From: Prunella strophiata
Taxonomy: Eukaryota > Chordata > Aves > Passeriformes > Prunellidae
Assembly: GCA_036583965.1 (NCBI GenBank)
Contig: JAZBQD010000017.1
Coordinates: 28,864,385-28,928,384 of the forward strand
Direction of reading: 5' to 3'
Length of the DNA: 64,000 nt
The translations under genes were made by a program, and so were the position numbers. The notes under the pieces were generated by a model. That model did no database searches. It was not told the DNA's origin and was given only the letters and a program-made list of their open reading frames with translations. Positions 53,194 through 64,000 of the stretch are shown here, piece after piece (positions within the stretch are counted from its first letter, which is position 1; every line of letters begins with the position of its first letter).

Positions 53194-53697
53194 TTTACTG
53201 TAGGTGTTGCCATGAACCTTGATGTGTAATCTGGAGCCCTAACAAGCAAGAATTAAAAGCATTACCAGTAGAGACATAAAATACCAACTGTCTTTCCCAG
53301 CCGTGCTCATATGATCAAAATATTCTGTTCTAATAAACAAGTCAGTGGTGTGTAAATCTTTTTAAAAGGCACTGAAGGTGAAAAATATGTACTTTAGTTG
53401 GGCTCAAACAGCTAAACAACAGCTATGTTATAGCGGCACTATAATCTCCCCAAAGTATTATGGGATAACATGAAATCATTCTTCTGCAAGAGAAGGATAA
53501 ATAACACTTTCATTAATATATCTTCTCCTCTATTGGGAAGGTCAAACCACTTAATAGAGTTAATGATCTGGACTCAGGAAAAGCAGGCAGCTTAAGAACA
53601 CCCCAAAGAACAGGTGTCCCACTCATAGTCTTCTATTTCTTTTCTGCATAAGTTTTTTTTTTATTTTTAAGGCAAGAGTCTTGGGTCCTCCTGTGTT

Positions 53698-53878
53698 TCA
53701 ATGAAGCATTATCTCACACAAAGTCAAAGTCAGTAGTGGAAGGAAGAGAGGATGGGAAATCTGGTGAGCACCGCTGGTGTCTGCGCGAGCGTGGCTGGAC
53801 CGTCCGTGCCCGCGGGGCTGGGGCTCCACCGTGATGTAGCCATTAATGATGCGGATCCGCGGAGGAGGATCAGTAGCA
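53698..53878 (-). CDS. Terminal coding exon of an unrecognised gene (C-terminus)
   Basis: Minus-strand exon of 181 bases. It begins after a good acceptor (TTCTCTTGCCTTGCAG) and ends at a TGA at 53,698-53,700. It is entered in phase 2, the phase in which the exon at 57,488-57,739 leaves, and the junction codon becomes AGT (Ser). The product reads ATDPPPRIRIINGYITVEP, then an Arg/His/Ser-rich part (GHGRSSHARA), and ends in a hydrophobic tail (PLFLPLLTLTL) plus seven residues. Its first two thirds are CpG-rich against a CpG-poor background, as expected for a constrained coding exon. The tail is more A+T-rich. I do not recognise the protein. The tail might be a membrane or GPI-type signal, but the lysine-rich upstream exon argues for an intracellular protein, so I make no functional call. 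Confidence 0.6.
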
Positions 53879-54440
53879 CTGCAAGGCAAGAGAAGAACAT
53901 CAGTCCTGACCCAGCCCACAACTGCCCAACAGCCACAGAGCAGCCTCTGTGACCCTCTGTCAGTTTTCTGGGTCATGCAAATGGTCTCTTGTACAAGTTA
54001 CACGCTGACCAAAAGTCTGTGCCTCCTAAATGGCAGAGTGCTGTTTTGTCCCTTCCTCACACATGTGGACAGCTTCCACACCAGCCCACAAGGAGGAGGT
54101 GCTACCCAGCCAAACTGTAAAGCAGACTTGAAGAGGACAGCTAAGAGACTGAGGAGAGTGAAGACACCACCAAAATACTGGCCCTGTCTCAAATCTACCC
54201 AGCCTGCTCATTGCTCCCACACAGTCAGGTGAGTAAGCTGACCATATTCCTAACCCCTGTCAGCTAAGCAGAAAATAGATAAGAACAAAACAAGTGTTGT
54301 TGCAGAGGAGTGTCACTGCAGGGGGACTTGCTGAGCACAGCTGGAGTGAGGCACCTCTTTTCTGAGCACATCTTCCTCAGCCATGCTTCATGCACCTTAG
54401 TGCAGACCCACCTTGTGATACCGTAAGATCTCTTCCACAG

Positions 54441-54586
54441 GTCAGGAATTACAAAGATTCCTGACGTACTTCACAAATTACATGACGACGTACTTCAAGC
54501 AGAGGAAGAACGGCTTCCAGAAACACATCCTAGATCACCACATTCCACAGTATCTCAAAGTGGCAGAGAGTACTCTGACATCGTGA
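54441..54586 (+). CDS. Possible terminal exon of an opposite-strand transcript
   Basis: On the plus strand, after an acceptor-like TCTCTTCCACAG, a frame of 47 codons runs to tandem stops TGATGA at 54,584-54,589. It contains the stretch RFLTYFTNYMTTYFKQRKNG. Third codon positions are much richer in G and C than the surroundings, as in coding DNA. A second frame is also open here, to a TGA at 54,598, and joins in phase with a strong donor (CAG/GTGAGT at 54,228) and the open frame before it. All minus-strand frames have stops, so if it codes it does so antisense to the minus-strand gene, inside its intron. I do not recognise either product. It may instead be a conserved non-coding element. Confidence 0.3.
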
Positions 54587-55212
54587 TGAACAAGAACTGA
54601 ATTAGAGCATACATAAGCTGAACTCCCATAACGGCAATACATAATGGAGGAGAGGAATTTGTAAGCTCCAGGCTGCCAACACCAACTGACCTGAACTGGG
54701 GGAGATCACACACACAGCAGGCCAAGAGTCAGAAGGGTCAGATACTACACAGGTTGCTGTTCTCTTTGGCAATGGACCGAAAGCAATGCTTGACACCAAA
54801 GCTGTGACAGATCCCCCAGGACCGCATGGTGCTGTGTAGAACCTGAAGACAAATCTGGACAAAACTAAAAGCAAGTCCACCTTGCAAATACAAAAACCGA
54901 GCAATTTCTTCTGCACCCAATCCCCAGCTGCTGTGCACCATTCTTGTCTTATTTCAGTCCACTAAGCAAAAATGCTTTGGGAAATTAAAGGCAATTACTA
55001 TCCTTCTCAAAAACACTTTACTCTTCCTTACCCAAAGGGCTCCCCTGAAGATCTGAACAATAGCCGGAGAGAAGCCAGCTGGCAGCACATCAAGGAAATA
55101 CAGCCAGCAGCTGATGCATACAGGAGCACGAACCAAGGCCATTCTGACAAGCCCACTACAACACTACTAAACCACCTGAGCTGCACCTTTCACATTTTCA
55201 GGCTCACAGGAG

Positions 55213-55280
55213 GAATCATAGAATTATGTAGGCTGGAAAAGACCTTTAGGGTCATCAAGCCCATCTGTAAACCTGAAAGC
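55213..55280 (-). mobile_element. Very short CR1 3'-end fragment, reverse
   Basis: About 70 bases: the complement of the CR1 end (AATCATAGAATTATGTAGGC, then GGAAAAGACCTTTAGGGTCA). It lies in the last intron of the minus-strand gene. Confidence 0.82.
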
Positions 55281-55369
55281 TGTGAATGAACCATTCGTAA
55301 GAAACCCCACAGCTTTACCTGTGTCTGCACACCCTGAGGAATGTTTAGAGCGAGGGCTGAGACTCCCAG

Positions 55370-55645
55370 TCAGATGTGCCCTGCACAGGCTGGAGCCCGG
55401 AGGCGCTGGATTTCCCTGGGAAGGGACGCGCCGCGAGGTGGGGCTGTCAGCCCAGCCCAGCCCAGCCCAGCCCAGCCCAGCCCAGCCCAGCCCAGCCCAG
55501 CCCAGCCCAGCCCAGCCCAGCCCAGCAGCGGCACGGGAGCTCTGGCAGAGCCCGGCTGACAGCCCGGGCTTTGCAGAAGCCCAGCGCACGGGTGGGGCTC
55601 CTGCCTGAGGGACAGCTGCCTTCCCTCGGCACTACGGGCACAGCA
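55370..55645. other. GC- and CpG-rich patch around the (CCCAG)n array
   Basis: About 275 bases with high G+C and CpGs outside the array itself (GACGCGCCGCGAGG near 55,424 and CGGCACGGG near 55,528). It is intronic with respect to the minus-strand gene. A small CpG island or alternative promoter is possible, but there is no other promoter evidence. Confidence 0.45.
55448..55528. repeat. (CCCAG)n minisatellite, about 16 units
   Basis: Uninterrupted five-base repeat. The minus strand reads (GGGCT)n, the sense strand of the overlapping gene model, with a G3 run in every unit. It gives spurious Pro-Ser-Pro-Ala-Gln and Gly-Trp-Ala-Gly-Leu frames. Confidence 0.96.
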
Positions 55646-56671
55646 ATCTCCCAGGCATCCTCTGTCTTTCCCAGCACTGCCATGCAACATCTCCATCTCC
55701 AGACGTTTAAGCTCCTCTCTGCTGCTGAGGAGTCGCCCCTACAAAGCGTTTGTCACCTAGCACCAGGGTAAATTTCTAGCACAAAGGACGACTTAAATAG
55801 TAGGGGAAGAAAGGAAAGATAAAAAGAAGAAAAGAAAAGCAGCATTTCCTGCTCCCATATTTATGCAGTAGTTTCCTAGGCTGCCATCATTTGCTTTGCT
55901 TTTGCCTCACTACTGCCGGGCAGTACTTCAAATCTAGTATGCAGCCCTAATGTGCCTTCAGTTTGGTCACGGTAGCACATCTTCCCATCCTCCCTCCTCT
56001 TCTGAAGGCTTGATACTGCAAGTGCACATGTGTTTTAGAGTCCTTCCCACTGACTTCCCTGAGCTTTGTGGAAGCAACTGCATGTGAAACACAACATGGC
56101 ACCGTGGAGGCATGGTGGGAGCATGGTGGGAGATTAAGACAAACAGCCCGGGCTCTTTAACATTTCAACTAAACAGACTATCAACAGAAACTCCAAAAAT
56201 CCATTCACAATCAGCTAGTATCAACTACATTAATAGAAAGTAAAGGGTACACTAAGAGACAAAGTCAAGTGTAATCAGTACAGGATTTATTATATTGGTA
56301 AATTTTGGACTGTGTGTAGGTCTGTCAGAGGACAGGTTACACGAGCATTTGTCTCCCTTTGTTTCCCAAATACTTAGACTAAGGTTGAAGGAAGGAGCAA
56401 AGAAGGGAATGTGGTCTAAAAGATCTGACAATGGCTGAATGACTCAAAGAGAACAGCTGCTGCAGTCACTTGTGGCCAGCCTGAGCCATGTATCACTCAT
56501 AGCAGTGGTACAGTTAGGATCCAGGGATGTGACAGGAAAGGCATAAGAAAATCCTGCTATACTCAGTAACTAGGGGAGCAGGAAGAAGTATTCTTCAGAG
56601 GGGAAAAAACCCAAATAACGTACAGGCTTCATTTCAAGAACTGTCAGACTTATCTTCATTACCCTCACCTG

Positions 56672-56723
56672 TCTGGTTGTTTATGATATCACATAAACAT
56701 ATCTGGTTGTTTATGATATCACA
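56672..56723 (+). repeat. Direct duplication, 30-bp spacing
   Basis: TCTGGTTGTTTATGATATCA occurs at 56,672 and again at 56,702, followed each time by CA. Confidence 0.93.
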
Positions 56724-57487
56724 AAAATTTAATGCCTTCAAGCTGAGTATGGCAGACAAAAAGACACACAAAGTACAAAAGAAAGCAGATTTGGGCATGT
56801 GTGTTATCTGACAGGAGGGAAACATTAAGGTATACATTCAGTCACAGGCACTATTATAGGTAATGAGAGAAATAGGCTTTTTTTTTTTTTTCCTTTCTTT
56901 TTTTTCTTTTTTTCCTGGTTGAAAAGTAAGGGATATGTGTGAACATCTGCCCCATAACACACTAACTTTTTAATACAAACTCTGCCATCCATTAGGCTGT
57001 CATGCTTTTTCAGACTGAAATAATACAGAGACTAAAAATATTGCATGACTATTGCCCAAGTGCAAGGAGAACATATGCCAGGAATGACAGTTTCCTCATA
57101 TGCAGCAGCTTTTGGTTAATGGTCCGAGGCCTTGATCTGTACCATCTACCACTGGACCCAGCCTTCCATGAAAGAGAGGACTGCCATATGCTCACAATCC
57201 CTCAAACCCAAATGCAGAATGATCTAGACAAGACTTCTATTTGTTTTATGCCTAGTTTTCCACAAATCTAACTGTGAAAAGAAAAAAAAAAATAAAGCTT
57301 TTTTTTTTGCCACTAAAAGCACAAGAAACCTCGTGCAAATGCTTCAGAAAGAATCACACCAATGGAGAAGGTCAGATCCTGACCACAGGATATATCTACC
57401 CCTGCAGAAGTCTGAGGGTCTGTATTAAACCATCTAAGTTAAAATCCAGTTTGACAAGCCATCCTCCCCTCCCCAGCCATTAGCTAC

Positions 57488-57739
57488 CTTTCTTCAAGGC
57501 GAACCCAGAGGTCGTTAAATTGTCGCAGTTTTTGCTTCTTCTGCTGCTTTTTCTTCTTCTTTTTGTATTTCCTGTCTACTTTCATGAGCACATCAATGCT
57601 GTCAGGGAATAGCAGGTGTGGCAGAAACTCTTCCTCCACCTCTTCCTCCTCCTTCTGGGGGTGCAGTGGGAGCTCACGGGACATGACATAGGGACTGTGT
57701 GATGATGAAAAGGCTAACAAGGTTTTGGGAGATTTTCGG
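57488..57739 (-). CDS. Penultimate coding exon of an unrecognised gene
   Basis: Minus-strand exon of 252 bases, flanked by an acceptor with a pyrimidine tract (TCTCTCTTTCTTCCAG) and a donor AAAG/GTAGCT. It is open over its whole length, with codon choice typical of coding sequence. The 84 residues run: Ser-rich start (RKSPKTLLAFSSSHSPYV), acidic run (QKEEEEVEEEF), a short hydrophobic part (LLFPDSIDVLMKV), a strongly basic run (KYKKKKKKQQKKQK) that could act as a nuclear-localisation or nucleic-acid-binding patch, and FNDLWVRLEE. It leaves in phase 2 and fits the terminal exon at 53,698-53,878. Upstream exons were not found with confidence and probably lie beyond the window or in small exons I cannot see. 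Gene identity unknown; a protein search with the joined product would settle it. Confidence 0.65.
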
Positions 57740-58319
57740 CTGGAAGAAAGAGAGAACACAACAGGTTTTTTGAGGCAAAATCCTGTATCAAGGCACATAC
57801 ATATAAAATAGATGTTTCTCCCTGTATGCTCATTTCTCTGCTGTGTATTCCTGCTCCCTCTTCCTTAAGTCAATATTGATTTTATCATCAAAATAGTGCT
57901 CTTTAGCAAAAAAAAAAAAAATCTTTGGAAAAGAGGCAGTCTGTATCAGAGGAAAGAATGCAGTCTGGATAAGGGTGGAGTAACTCTTGGTAATAAGCTT
58001 GTATATCTAGAAAGAGACAAAAACAGAATCACTTCTAAGTCAGAGTCAAACCACACTCCTCTACTCTGATGTGCTGCAGAACACAGACCAGATTATTCCT
58101 TTCAACATTCCTACCCAAAGCAGGGGGACAAGGGAAGGGGCAAACAAAACAACTAAAGCACACCAGCTGATGAAACCGGGTCTGGATCCGCTCCTCTCTC
58201 TGGTGGAGAAGGTAAGAAACAAGCTAGCCCACAGACTATGATCATGGCTACAGAAACGCATCTCGAAAATTACTGCCTTTGAAGGGAAAGGCTTAGCATA
58301 CCATTAACAGCACCCTGCT
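57740..58319. other. Intronic or upstream sequence of the minus-strand gene
   Basis: No firm exon. A 36-base minus-strand candidate exon (58,164-58,199) with a good acceptor but weak donor lies here; see the findings. Confidence 0.4.
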
Positions 58320-59967
58320 TGCATGCTGGACCCAGAGAAGGCTGAGGTTCTCAATGACCTCTATAGCTCAGTGTTCAATGGCAAGTGCTCCAGCCAAGCT
58401 GCTCAAGTCAGGAAAGGCAAATGGGAGTATGAAGGCCCTAAGCACAATGTAGGAGAGAATCAGGTTTGAGACCTTCAAAAGAGCCTGAATGTGCACAAGT
58501 GCATGGGGTCTGATGAGATTCACCTGTGGGTTCTAAGGAAGCTGGCAGATAAGTTCCTAGGCCACTATTAATAATTTCTGAAAACTTGTGGCACTCAGGT
58601 AAAATTCGCAACATCTGGAAAAAGGGAAATACCACCCTTATATTTTTAAAAAGGAGAAAGTAAAAGCCTGACCTCTTGTGTGAGGCCAGGTCATGGAGTA
58701 GATTCTCCTGAAAACTAAAGCAAACATGGAAAACAAAGAGGTGGTTGGTAACAGCCAACATGGCTTTACCTAGGGCAAACAATGCCTGTTAAATTGGATT
58801 ATCTTCTCTGATGGGGCTGCAGCATTGATGGATGTGGCAGAGCAACTGCCTGGACTTAGGCAAAGCGTTTGACACTGTCCCACACGATATCCTTGTCTCC
58901 AAGGATATAAATTTGATGGATGGATTGTCTGGTGGATAAAACTGGCTGGAAGGCCACATGCAAACAATTGTGGTCAACAGCTCCTTGCCCACATGAAAAC
59001 CTGTGATGAGTGGTCTCCCTCTGGGGTCAGTACTGGCACCATTGCTGTTCAAGATCTTTGTCAGTGGCATGTACACTGGGATCAAGAGCACCCTCAGCAA
59101 GTTTGGCACCAACACCAAGCGGTGTGGAGCAGATAACATGCTGAGGGAAGTGATAACAACCAGAGGGGCCTGGATGGGCTGGAGAGACACCATGAAGTTC
59201 AACAAGGCAAAGTGCAGGGTGCTGTACCTGGGTTGTGGCAATCCCAGACACAGCTACAGGTTGAGTGGAGACTGACAGCAGCCCTGAGGAGAAGGACTTG
59301 GGGTGATGGTTGATGAAAAACTCAACATGACCCAGCCATGGGCACTCCCAGCCCAGAGAGCCAATGGGACCTTGGGCTGCATCCAAAGCAGCGTGGGCAG
59401 CAGGGCCAGGGAGGGGATTCTGCCCCTCTGCTCTGCTCTGGTGAGAGCCCACCTGGAACCCTGCCTCCAGCTCTGGGGTCATCAGCATAAGAACATGGAA
59501 CTGTTGCATCAAGTTCAGAGGAGGCCACAACACTGGTAAGAGGACTGGAGCACCTCTTCCCTGTGAAGACAGACTGAGAAAGCTGGGTCTGTTCATCCTG
59601 GAGAAGAGAAGGCTGTGTAGAGACCCCACTGCAACTTCACAGTATCTGAAGGGTCCTACTGGGAATCTGGAGAGGGACTCTTTGTCAGGAACTGTAGTGA
59701 CAGGAGTAACAGACACAAACTGAAGAAAGAATGCATTTAGGCCAGGTATACAAAAAAAATTCTTTACTGTGAGGATGGTGAAACAATGGAAGAGGTTGCC
59801 CAGGGAGGCTGTGGTAACCCAACCCTGGCACTTTTCGAAGCCAGGTTGCATAAGACCTTCAGCAAGCTGGTCTAGTGGGAGGTGTTCCTGCCCACAGCAG
59901 GGGGATTAGGACTAGATGGTCTTTGAAGTCCTTTCCAATCCCTTAACATTCTGTGATTCTATGATTA
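58320..59967 (+). mobile_element. CR1 LINE fragment, 1.65 kb, forward
   Basis: The longest continuous CR1 segment in the window. It starts in the linker before RT ('GAGGTTCTCAATGACCTCTA' near 58,343) and passes RT motif regions; the translation around 58,852-58,895 keeps LDLGKAFDTVPHDIL. It continues through the C-terminal region and 3' UTR and ends with TTCTGTGATTCTATGATT at 59,950-59,967. Scattered stops and frameshifts make it inactive. A 274-codon open frame at 59,027-59,851 on the minus strand is its antisense shadow. Confidence 0.95.
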
Positions 59968-62900
59968 AGGAATCCTTTGGGCCATCTAGTCTGCATCAAC
60001 TGAAAGCAGATTAGTTTTGGCACCACCAAGTTCACTCTCTTCTCATTTTCTTCTTGATGAAGGCAGACAGTATAAAGCAGTGGATTCACAGCCTTTACAA
60101 AACATCACGTCAGAGGACATGTCTGACACATAAAAGACCAGAGCTCAGCACACCATTGTGGCATTGGCTTCTAGGGTTGATCTGCAAAAGGTGTAATGCT
60201 GTTCTGCCACTCAGATAAAGCACACCAAGGAGCATGAAATGGTGGTCTTAGTGGGTTTTACAGACAAGTATGGAGGTCTACATGAAGGGGAGGAAACTAA
60301 GAAATTGCATCTCCCTCATAAACAGAGCTGAGCTTTGCACATATTTATAGAATTAATGAGGGAGTGGGAGTCAGGCCTTAGCCTTCCAGCAGCCCAGATC
60401 CTGTATTAGGCTGGTAGCATTATTGGGAATTTCAAAGGAGCTCCAGCAAGATGTCACTGAGACTATGTGCATGTACAAACTGTCTTACAAGACAAATCTT
60501 GGAAACCCCAAGTTGAGCTCCCAGAAAAAGCTCTCAGGGTTATGAATACTCAGCTTCCTGCAAAGATGATAAATTGAAAAAAAAAAACAGCAATCAGCTT
60601 CACCCTGATTACTGAAGCTCTGTTTCTTTTTTAGAGCAAGCAACATCTCATCTATACTCTCAGGCAGGCAGTCTGCAGTGCCCTATTCACTCATGGCTTT
60701 GCTGGCCCACATTTCTCATTGTTTGGAACAATTTTCCCTCGTTATTTGTTTATGAGCATCTTGGACAAAACCACAAACTCAAACCACTCTGTGTATACAC
60801 AGAACCTGGCAGGAATATCTGACTGATCTTTATGGCTACTTCATAAAGAGAAGAAATGCAACAGTCTTCTGTAACGAAAGTGCAGACTGGCTTGGGCTGA
60901 AATTCAGGAAAGTAACAGAAAACCACAGACCACCATGCAGAAACCTGCCTTTAATCAATGAAACTTCCCCAGAGCTGTGTTCCTTTTTCAGCTTCCAGTG
61001 ACATGAAAAGGAGGTGGTCTGGAAGGAGGCATATTTCAGCATGGATGCAGTTTTCAAGCTAGCCTATCATTGTATGCACAGTTACTTGATAGCACATAGA
61101 GAGTATTTCCTGGAGAAAGGGAAATGAAATTGTGGACTAGAACATAGAGAGAGTAGATGGAAAACAAAGATAATTTGTCTTATTCGCTTCAAGGAAAATC
61201 AGAGTGATCACATGTTGAAGTTTATATGAGAGAGTCTGCTGCAGAATGAACCCTGGTTATCAATCTTGCTCAAAATCATTGTGGTGTCACACATTGTCAC
61301 ACTTTATCACCTCCGAACTGTCATCACCCTTCAGCTCTCCTCCTCAGCTGCTTCACATCATCCACTCTTTAACTGCACCTTGCAGAGTGATGGTCTCTCA
61401 TTAGCTCTCTCCAGCAACCTGATTTAATCTGTTTCAAGGTATTCTGCCCATGATTCCCTTTTCCACCATTTCTCTTCACTGTTTTTATTCCTTAACTAAG
61501 TCACAGAGTGGCCAGCACCCTGCCCCTGTAGATTAGAGTGCCATGCTGCCTGCAGCCTTCCCTTCTGAGCCTATGGCCACACCATGCTGGAGCTCACCAC
61601 TGCTACAGGTAGAACATGACCTGCATCCTGCATGGCCAGACATTTATTCTGATAGATGCAGCCTGAGACACATCCATATACCAAGCCTCCTTTGCAATGC
61701 TTCCTGCAGGCAATTCTTCTAGACACCACTGGAAAAGGCACACAGATTCAAAAGCACCTCTTTCTTCCCCCCAGGCCAATTTCCAATCACAGCAGCTAAG
61801 GGAGAGTCAGCAAGCACCTTAATTATGGCTGTGATCGTGTTGAATATTTTACAGTATATAACTACATTCTAAAATCAGGAACAACAGTTGAAGTACAAAG
61901 TGAGTCAGAAGGAGCTTGACTGAACTTGTGGTACTATTTACAAACTGTCCTTTGCAATACTACCTGCTTGGGGCACCTCTTTTGCCTTCCCTGCAAGAGA
62001 AGGGAGACAGCAGGAAGAAGGAACCTTTATGTCTCCAACTAGGAGCATCCACCCCATTTGCTCTGCAGATGGAAAGTACACCTCAGGCAGCCCTGCCTGC
62101 GACAGGAAAATGAGGATGACTATCCTGCATCCTTGTTGGTTCCTACACACAGATATCTACACCATATATCACAAGGAACTTTTTGTTTAGCCAGAGCACA
62201 GGAAGCAGCAGACTGTGCTGCTACAGCGAAACAGCTCCCTCATGTTGGAGGGAAAGGAGATGACTGCAGACTTCCTCCTTTTTGTATTTTAGAACCTCTC
62301 AACTAATATCCCTACTGTGTCTGACACCAGACCAGTCATTTAAACTCTCTGTCTCAGTTCAACCACTTGCCTTTTCATCCCATCTCAATCATGGACAGTG
62401 AAATAGTCCACAGGCACTGACTGGACAGTTCCACATTTACGTGATCAGCGCTGGGTTTACTGTCACAGGCTGCTCTGCTATTTGCTCCTAGGACAAGCCC
62501 AGGATAGCAATCAAGTGAAATCTTCCTTCCAAGCCCTAAGACACTGACACACTCTCACCACAGGTCCTTTCCCTCACCTTAAATGCTTTTTTCCTTTGAA
62601 CCCACATTTTTCTTAAAATGTATTTAATATTTTTAAATCTGTTTCCAAGTCATCCAGAAATGCTAACAGCAAAATTCCATCTTGTTACTCAGGCTTAGTA
62701 TCAAGACTCCTGAGATGTTCTGTCCAATAGTCCTAATGAGAGGTTTAAGATGCAACTGATGCCAAATTGAGGACTATCAAAGGCCCAAGAGGCTGCACAA
62801 TGAACTCCCATGATGTGGTTATGGAACTGGGTGCCCAGATACTCCAAGTAACCTTGATACCAACCTTCCTGATAAGTGAACATCTATCCCTCCTTTATTA

Positions 62901-64000
62901 TCTTGTCTGCCCTTACAGTTACATCTTTACAGAGCAGTATCAGATCTTGTTTATTCTCTAGTACCTATTAAGCTATCTTTCTTTAAGCTTTAAGAAGCTG
63001 CTGCAGCTGTTTTTAGGAATACCTAAGCTAAGAATGAAAAAACAACATGAAAATATCAGTGCGGGCAGTTTTGGATTTCGTGGGTTTTTTGTTTTTTTTG
63101 GGGTTTTTTTATCATCCTTGTAAACACTGATACACTGGATTTTCTAGCACAGCTCCAGTGTCACAGAATTATTAAGTCTTGTGCTTAAGCACAGGTGCTT
63201 CTCCTTGTGCCCACTAGGTAGAAACAGGATTAGGGGCTGGCATTCATATAATCATAGGCTAAGTTTTGAAGCAGTTTTCTTCAGTGCATGTTAATGATGT
63301 ATGTCCATGTCAAGAATCATTGCAGAAACATGACCTGCCAGAATTTCAGTATCATGTTTGCAGACAACAGCTAAGGTGGTGTAAAGAGAAAGATGAAGCA
63401 ATCAGAGTATAAGAAAAACAGCTGTTACTAATTTGCACCACACCTGTAGAGCCCTTGGCACAGACCAAGACTCAACACTGTGCCCTCTGCACAAATCCTA
63501 TCAAAAGGCAGTAGTCCTGCCTGAGAGTCCCATATCAGAAATGTGGGGGAGGAGGGACAGAGATGTAAACAGGGACACTATGCCCAGCACAGAAGATAAA
63601 AGGGAAACAGTACCATAATTGGGACTAATTTCCAATTTTCTCCTTTGTGGTTTTTTAGGAGTGAAGAGCAACTATATCTGACAGCTACATGTTTGGTAAG
63701 AGTCTGGAGAAGGGGAAAGCAAAGATTGCAGACCCTAAGCTGGTGGCTTAGGGTGGCAAGAATTCCAGGAAGAGGTGAGTCAAAGCACCAGTAATTCTTG
63801 GTAGTGAGTGGAGGAGGAGATTATCTGGCATTCTGTAGTTACTGAAACCATGGAGGTGGATAGAAGCATACAGTGAGAGATAAAAAGAAGCAGGAAGGGT
63901 ATATCCCAAAGGACAGCTGCAAGATGAACCAGAACAACAAGTACCTTAGCTTAAAAATGCAGAAGAAAACAGGGGACATGAGAGCAATCAGTCATAGAGA
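59968..64000. other. Non-coding stretch to the window end
   Basis: Four kilobases with only short chance open frames. A G/T-rich tract with runs of T and G4 lies at about 63,073-63,110. If the minus-strand gene extends to the right, this is intronic. I found no exon with convincing splice sites and phase. Confidence 0.45.

Larger units (their letters stand above)
53879..57487 (-). other. Last intron of the minus-strand gene
   Basis: A 3.6-kb interval between the two exon blocks, GT at 57,487-57,486 and AG at 53,880-53,879 on the minus strand. It holds the (CCCAG)n array, a 70-base CR1 tail, a 2 x 30-base duplication, a pyrimidine tract near 56,879-56,914 and an opposite-strand open block at 54,441-54,586. 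Its status as intron depends on the two flanking exons being right. Confidence 0.5.

Noticed and set aside
55224..55771. Several 70-130-codon frames with Pro-Ala-Gln-Pro-Ser or Gly-Trp-Ala-Gly-Leu repeats
   Set aside because: Direct translations of the (CCCAG)n array; a five-base repeat is open in several frames automatically.
59027..59851. 274-codon open frame on the minus strand, the longest in the window
   Set aside because: It is antisense to the CR1 3' half at 58,320-59,967. CR1 antisense strands often stay open by composition; there is no domain.

Overview
The window reads as a stretch of bird nuclear genome. The evidence is the density of CR1 LINE fragments (with their 3' ends, one or two retaining ATTCTATG-type tail octamers), several solo LTRs of types I associate with avian endogenous retroviruses, an A+T-rich CpG-poor background, and no bacterial-style gene packing. 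I cannot name the species or chromosome. CR1 also occurs in turtles and crocodilians, so 'bird' rests partly on the LTR types.

Layout. 1-10.7 kb: intergenic or intronic sequence with only low-complexity tracts. 10.7-11.9 kb: forward CR1. 11.9-18.2 kb: unique sequence with a CpG-rich patch (13.67-14.0 kb), a (TATACA)n array with a 47-bp near-perfect hairpin beside it, and a 26-bp perfect palindrome. 18.2-18.8 kb: solo LTR, reverse. 25.1-28.0 kb: long reverse CR1 remnant keeping 3' end, part of RT, endonuclease, and probable ORF1. 32.3-33.3 kb: very long compound A/T microsatellite. 33.8-34.6 kb: CR1 composite of two opposed pieces, followed by an A/C-rich tract. 36.1-40.1 kb: three more CR1 copies. 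42.6-43.5 kb, 45.5-46.1 kb and 48.7-48.9 kb: LTRs. 44.5-45.0 kb: reverse CR1.

The best protein-coding signal is at the right. Two exon-like blocks on the minus strand (57,739-57,488 and 53,878-53,698) have matching splice phase and read through to a stop, giving roughly the last 144 residues of a protein I do not recognise. The intron between them carries a (CCCAG)n array that would appear in the transcript as (GGGCU)n, a short CR1 tail, and an opposite-strand open block at 54,441-54,586 that could be a terminal exon of another transcript. A forward CR1 (58.3-60.0 kb) lies upstream of the gene blocks.

I found no tRNA, rRNA, CRISPR array, operon or intact retroelement, and no new multi-gene system. 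Most open reading frames here are chance frames or frames inside or antisense to repeats. Boundaries of repeats are approximate because they come from recognition by eye, not from alignment.
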